Below, in pieces: positions 59,816 through 64,000 of a DNA stretch of 64,000 bases. How positions within the stretch are numbered: the first letter of the stretch is position 1; each line of letters opens with the position of its first letter. Source of the DNA: Lineus longissimus (taxonomy: Eukaryota > Nemertea > Pilidiophora > Heteronemertea > Lineidae); NCBI RefSeq assembly GCF_910592395.1, contig NC_088313.1:16880437-16944436 (forward strand), given 5' to 3'. Below the pieces are notes generated by a model that did no database searches, had not been told where the DNA came from, and saw nothing but the letters and a program-made list of their open reading frames with translations. Position numbers and translations under genes: made by a program.

Positions 59816-61320
59816 ACGTTTGAGTTACTCCTGCGTCAATCTGACAGTATTTCCCTGAAGAAAAAAACCCCTCAAGTCGATGAAAAGGTTTGAAACCAAT
59901 ACGGGTAATAAAGCCAATTTGTAGTGGAGCATGAGGTTCCTAGCTAGTTTTTCACCACATTTCGCCAGTTTTACCCTGATCAGAGGGATAACTTTTCCAG
60001 ATTATTTTGTTATCTTTGCTATATAAAAGCCAGCGCCAAAAAATGCAGCACCGCCGCCTATACTGTCCATTACCCTATTAGTACCATAGATGTACGCATT
60101 ACTAAGACCTTGAATATGACCAATGCAGTCACTATTATTCGCAGTAGGTAGTACAGTTTACAGTTCTGTTAAAAATTAAAAGGTTTTTAAACATGAAAAT
60201 TAAAAAATCAATCAATGTCGCACAAAAAAATGAAAGTACATGTACCTGGATAGATATTCCGTGTGTTATTTTGCGGAGTGCTCTCAAAGAATGACCTGCA
60301 AGTATGCCTACATCCCTCCTACTGACCCGCACTACATGTATTACGAAAAATGGGGTCATCCAGGAAGTTTTGTATCCTGAGTGCATTTTTATGTTTGTGT
60401 CGCAGTCTATAAATTAATGCCGTACAAAATGATTAACGCATGTACGCGCGCGCATACGCGCATGTAGATAAATTTTATACATGATTGTCTAGCTTTACAC
60501 GAAAATGGGGTCGAGGCATTTCATATCATAATAATAGATTCGTCCCACATGGTTATCTTTCGCCATTGCTGGGTTAAGTGTGTCAACTGTGATAAAAATA
60601 AAACCACGTAGGAAATAGAGTGCAAGAAATATGACATCTATTTTTTTTCTGACTTGTCTTTCTGACTTGTCTTTTCGAGTTAGTCATTACTTGCCGGAGG
60701 GTGGGAGGGGGGGGGGGTGAACTCCTACGGTTATGCAGGCAATGAAACCTCATGATTATGATTGTTACCGGTCCAAATACCTTGGATGGGATTACCCCTG
60801 GGCGCTTTTCGACTCACAATTTCGCCTGTGGCACTTTGTGAAAATACGAAAATGCCTGCCAAACAGTGTTCACTTTTTTGTGCGGCTTGTCTCTTTCGGC
60901 CCATTTTTCTTCAGAAAATTAGAGGATTTAGCATAGGTATATCATCATGAATACAGTACTACGAATTGAATTGAATTGAATAGAATTGAAAATGACCACT
61001 TTTGATAAGACATATATAGTTGACTTTTCTTCGTGTAAAGCTTACAAAAATATACTCCACCTTTGTGAAAACGTCAATGTTATTACATAAGACTCCAGAC
61101 CCAAACAAATAACAAAAGACCGATTTGGCCGTGTTAAGGATTATAGTAGAGATAGTCATATCAAAGTATTACCAATAGCTTTGCCTGATTCCGTTCCACA
61201 AATTACCTGGCCTGTTGTATTCTTTTTATTAATCATGCAGGTTTACTTGTCTAGATATCACGTGGAACGGTTTTGTTTGTTTCAACTTTCACGGAATTAG
61301 TGACTGGTCTGAACAACCAG
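59816..61320. other. Spacer between divergent genes
   Basis: It should hold the cGAS-like gene's promoter (-) and upstream sequence of the next plus-strand gene. It contains TATATAAAAG (60020-60029, +) without a gene just downstream, an alternating purine-pyrimidine GCGCGCGCATACGCGC tract (60436-60466), and a G run near 60700-60717. No coding region is supported. Confidence 0.4.
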
Positions 61321-61328
61321 TATATATA
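61321..61328 (+). promoter_or_regulatory. Possible TATA box of the coiled-coil gene
   Basis: TATATATA lies about 350 nt upstream of the ATG at 61677, on the coding strand. If it is used, transcription would start near 61350, leaving a 5' UTR of about 320 nt. This is inferred from sequence only. Confidence 0.35.
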
Positions 61329-61676
61329 CAGTGATCCACAAGGACTTCGGAAATCATCTGAGAACTGATCCGAGTCGTCTCCAAAATTATTGATGTTCCT
61401 AACTTTCAACTTGGCCATAGCCGCATTTCATCTACTCCGTTTCTTTCTAATGAAACAGATTGGGGCTGGCGTTGTCACTCCGTTTTGGCTGCCTGGATTT
61501 GGGAGATTGTGAGCAGACTTGGTGGTGGAAGACTTTATAGTTTATAATACTTTATAATTAGTTTGAAGGAAGGATCTTCATAAGGCTAAATACTAGATCA
61601 GGAGACTGTGGACTACTCCACTTGTGGACCAGGGAATTTTCTGACGTTTTTCATTTGTCATTCGAGCTATAGAGTT

Positions 61677-62690
61677 ATGAACAATCCATCTGGTGGTGTA
61701 ATGAGGAAGGGCGGTGGTTGGTTGAAACCAGGAGCACATGAAAACCTGCATGATTCAAAAGTTTGGTTGGAGAACAAAAGGTTGCAGCATGAGCTAAACA
61801 ATACGAAGAAGGATCTACAGACAGAGTTTAATGCAACTTTGAAGAAACTGAAACATGAGAGATTGGCATTTCAGACGGCCCCGCTCAGACCGCGCACGAA
61901 GAATCCGGCTGTCGTCGTTGGGACCCCGATGTCAGATCAAAACAGGCGGCGGTCCTTGTCGAATCCAGAGAAACCAACCAGTCAGCACAGTCAAGACAAT
62001 GATGACAATATTGCAATCCCTGATACCCTAAACTTCAGGACTAACACGGCAGATCGTTCAGGATCTACTTCAGACAGCGGTCGAACAACGAAACTTGTTT
62101 CCCCTCTTCTTTCCAGACGGACACAGTCGAATCTTCTGACTGTTTTATATCGCCCATGCTCCCTAACCGACGTCAGGCAACCCGCAGTGACTGCGAATGA
62201 AGCACCCCGGCCATTTCGTTTTGAGGAAAGCAACAGTTGCGACGGTAAATTGCCGAAGCTCGCGTTGGCCATGAGGCGAGCAAATCAGTACCGAGGAGAA
62301 TTGGATAAGGATTTACGTTCGGCTGTGCTCGGTCGAAGACGGATGTCCAGATCCATGGACTCTTTGGGTGAGCTGGAGGTTGATAATTTGTCACTGCAGT
62401 CTTTTGGTGACGGGACCCCTCCAGAAGAGCACCGTGGGCGGCGCAGGAGTATCACCATTGACGGAGCCGATGGTCTTTTCGAGGCTATTGCGAGGCGGGA
62501 CAGGGTTACCAACAACACTGGTTCGAAGGAATTTCATGTATCACGGAGGAGAAAAGAAGCTGTTTCTACGATGGACTCTCATCTAGCCGAACGTATGTCA
62601 AGGGCAATGAAGAAGAACTCAGTTCATTCTTCACTCGAAATGGGGACTCGTTTCGATGCAAGGGTTGCTGAAATTCGTGACACATTCTAA
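61677..62690 (+). CDS. Unrecognised basic protein with N-terminal coiled coil
   Basis: A single-exon ORF of 337 residues. I chose the ATG at 61677; the frame is open for some codons upstream, but without an earlier ATG. Residues about 25-65 (KVWLENKRLQHELNN and on) have coiled-coil heptads. The rest is polar, Arg/Ser-rich and probably disordered, with basophilic kinase-type sites (RRRSIT, RRMSRSMDS). There is no signal peptide or membrane segment. I do not recognise a family. The reading frame is long and GC-richer than its surroundings, so it is probably a real gene. Its stop lies about 200 nt from that of the convergent prolyl hydroxylase. Confidence 0.65.
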   Translation: MNNPSGGVMRKGGGWLKPGAHENLHDSKVWLENKRLQHELNNTKKDLQTEFNATLKKLKHERLAFQTAPLRPRTKNPAVVVGTPMSDQNRRRSLSNPEKPTSQHSQDNDDNIAIPDTLNFRTNTADRSGSTSDSGRTTKLVSPLLSRRTQSNLLTVLYRPCSLTDVRQPAVTANEAPRPFRFEESNSCDGKLPKLALAMRRANQYRGELDKDLRSAVLGRRRMSRSMDSLGELEVDNLSLQSFGDGTPPEEHRGRRRSITIDGADGLFEAIARRDRVTNNTGSKEFHVSRRRKEAVSTMDSHLAERMSRAMKKNSVHSSLEMGTRFDARVAEIRDTF

Positions 62691-62892
62691 ACGGAGTCGC
62701 AAGGCCAGCTCCGTTCGTTCGAAAATTTGAAACTGAACTGGAACTTGAAGATCTCCAACTGAGAAAATTAGTATTGTCCTGGGATCGATTGTCAGGGAAC
62801 AAAGGATTCTAGCTGATGATTCTAGTTCAGCTGATGCTGAACCAACGGACAATGTCAATCATGACACTTTAATCGTCACACTGCCAAGGGGT

Positions 62893-64000
62893 TTACTCAT
62901 AGTTATTAGTGGTGCACGGCCTGTGAGACCACTGCGCTACGTAACGAAACCATATGGTGCCAATCCACTTCGATCCAATCTGTACGGGACATCCAGCATG
63001 AAGTGTCCTTGCATCCGAAGTACCATTACGGTGCATGTTCCACCAAAAAGCGGCGCTTCCTTTCACAGCTGGCACACGTGCTTCAGCAGTAGGAAACGCA
63101 GTTGCACCGCCTATATGAACGTCTTCGAGGTAAAATAGCAGAGTTGCGTATCGGTCATCGTCAAGTAAGGTATCCCATGCGATATGATGGTCTGGTGGAT
63201 AGAAAAAGTCATGATGGGGTGTGTAAAAGCCTCCTGGACCGTAGTTTACAACTTGCATGTCCTCGTTATAAGGATGATCTGCCACAGAATTGAGCTCAGT
63301 CCCGAGGCCAGTGATCTCCTCAACCCGGCGGTAAACCTTTTCCATTGTCGAATCTTTGATATTAAACCAGGCATGTCGACTAACGCGCATGTCGCTCGTG
63401 TCAATACCGTCCTCAGCCATTGTGGTTATCTTTGATCGCTTCAGATGTTGCTTCGAGAATTCTTTAATCCGATCTATCTCGTCCTTGTATATTATGTCGT
63501 GGTAAATTAGCATCTCTGGCGTCAGGTTGATCAATTCTACCTTCGTCGGCCGATAGGGTATGGCCGATCTCCTAAAATAACATTTAAGTTCCTTCACCTC
63601 AGCAGGCGGCTTTTCGAGATCTCCCCTGCACAATGCCTCGTATTTGGTATCTGACTTAGCACTCTTATCCGTCAAGGCCAGTGACTGGAGAGCGCCTGCC
63701 TTCTCCTTTAGAGAAGCCAAGTAATTCGTAGCAGCGACATTGGCCGGATCGAACGCTACTAGTTCTTTAGCTACCCTAACAGCCGTTTCATAATCGCCGA
63801 ACTTTTCATGAATCTCCGCCATCTGTCGATGGAATCTATACAAATATATGAAGGCATATCGAAAGTCATCCCCATCCCTTATTATCTGAGCAGTTTCGTT
63901 TAACCACAGTATCGCTTTCTTTGGCTTCCATTTCTCCAAAGCAACCATGGCGATTTCATGCAGCTCGTCGACAGTTAGGGGATCCGTTTTCGTCCCATTC
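62893..64000 (-). CDS. P4HA: Collagen prolyl 4-hydroxylase subunit alpha, C-terminal part (runs off the window)
   Basis: The ORF is open from the window edge to TAA at 62893-62895 with no intron. It begins in the helical peptide-substrate-binding/TPR region (KFGDYETAVRVAKELVAFDP) and ends in the 2-oxoglutarate/Fe(II) dioxygenase domain. The iron ligands are the His and Asp of TPHHDFF (near 63210-63220) and the His of TLHAGCPV (near 63000); the 2-oxoglutarate Lys is in GSKWIGTIWF. RVSRHAWF and GGATAFPTAEARVPAVKGSA are typical of the family. It hydroxylates prolines in collagen-like chains in the endoplasmic reticulum, as an alpha subunit paired with protein disulfide isomerase. The N-terminus and signal peptide lie beyond the window. 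The paralogue number cannot be assigned. Confidence 0.92.
   Translation of the reverse strand, partial: NGTKTDPLTVDELHEIAMVALEKWKPKKAILWLNETAQIIRDGDDFRYAFIYLYRFHRQMAEIHEKFGDYETAVRVAKELVAFDPANVAATNYLASLKEKAGALQSLALTDKSAKSDTKYEALCRGDLEKPPAEVKELKCYFRRSAIPYRPTKVELINLTPEMLIYHDIIYKDEIDRIKEFSKQHLKRSKITTMAEDGIDTSDMRVSRHAWFNIKDSTMEKVYRRVEEITGLGTELNSVADHPYNEDMQVVNYGPGGFYTPHHDFFYPPDHHIAWDTLLDDDRYATLLFYLEDVHIGGATAFPTAEARVPAVKGSAAFWWNMHRNGTSDARTLHAGCPVQIGSKWIGTIWFRYVAQWSHRPCTTNNYE

Noticed and set aside
60020-60029. TATATAAAAG as a promoter on the plus strand
   Set aside because: No coding region or exon-like sequence follows within a plausible distance; the gene at 61677 has a closer TATA-like site.

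Overview
The window is animal nuclear DNA. Genes are split by many short introns with GT-AG (and a few GC-AG) borders, the encoded domains are metazoan (VWA, VWD, EGF, rhodopsin-type GPCR, cGAS-like nucleotidyltransferase, prolyl 4-hydroxylase alpha), and the spacers are AT-rich and full of small inverted-repeat elements. The gene types and repeat style suggest a marine invertebrate, probably a lophotrochozoan such as a mollusc or brachiopod. The species call is an inference and was not tested.

Layout. 1-9.5 kb is mostly non-coding, with a small MITE and a cluster of palindromic CTGTTTGGC repeats. 9.49-14.39 kb (+) holds a gene with four tandem von Willebrand A domains; its 5' end is not resolved. 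14.5-17.7 kb is an intergenic spacer. 17.88-44.22 kb (-) is one very large gene, for which I reconstructed 51 exons that join in frame into a 10,530-nt CDS (3,509 residues): signal peptide, novel N-terminal region, helical Cys-rich repeats, VWD and EGF module A, more Cys-rich repeats, VWD and EGF module B, one transmembrane helix, and a long cytoplasmic tail with Gly-rich repeats. It resembles VWDE (von Willebrand factor D and EGF) proteins with the core module duplicated. An intronless class A GPCR (33.2-34.5 kb, -) lies inside one intron of this gene.

44.3-57.3 kb is a repeat district: a decayed non-LTR retrotransposon fragment, a palindromic-unit MITE, a large foldback, a TA-flanked 1-kb element, CGTC microsatellites, and two and a half tandem copies of a ~2.7-kb unit carrying dead SGNH-hydrolase-like genes.

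57.3-59.8 kb (-) encodes the most striking protein: a cGAS-like (Mab-21 fold) nucleotidyltransferase with an intact catalytic triad, joined in frame across one phase-0 intron to a four-helix membrane domain. 61.68-62.69 kb (+) is an unrecognised, basic, coiled-coil-containing protein. 62.89 kb to the window edge (-) is the C-terminal part of a collagen prolyl 4-hydroxylase alpha subunit, convergent with it.

The genes do not form an obvious pathway. Several act at the cell surface or in the extracellular matrix (VWA, VWDE-like, prolyl hydroxylase), and one is a likely innate immune sensor.
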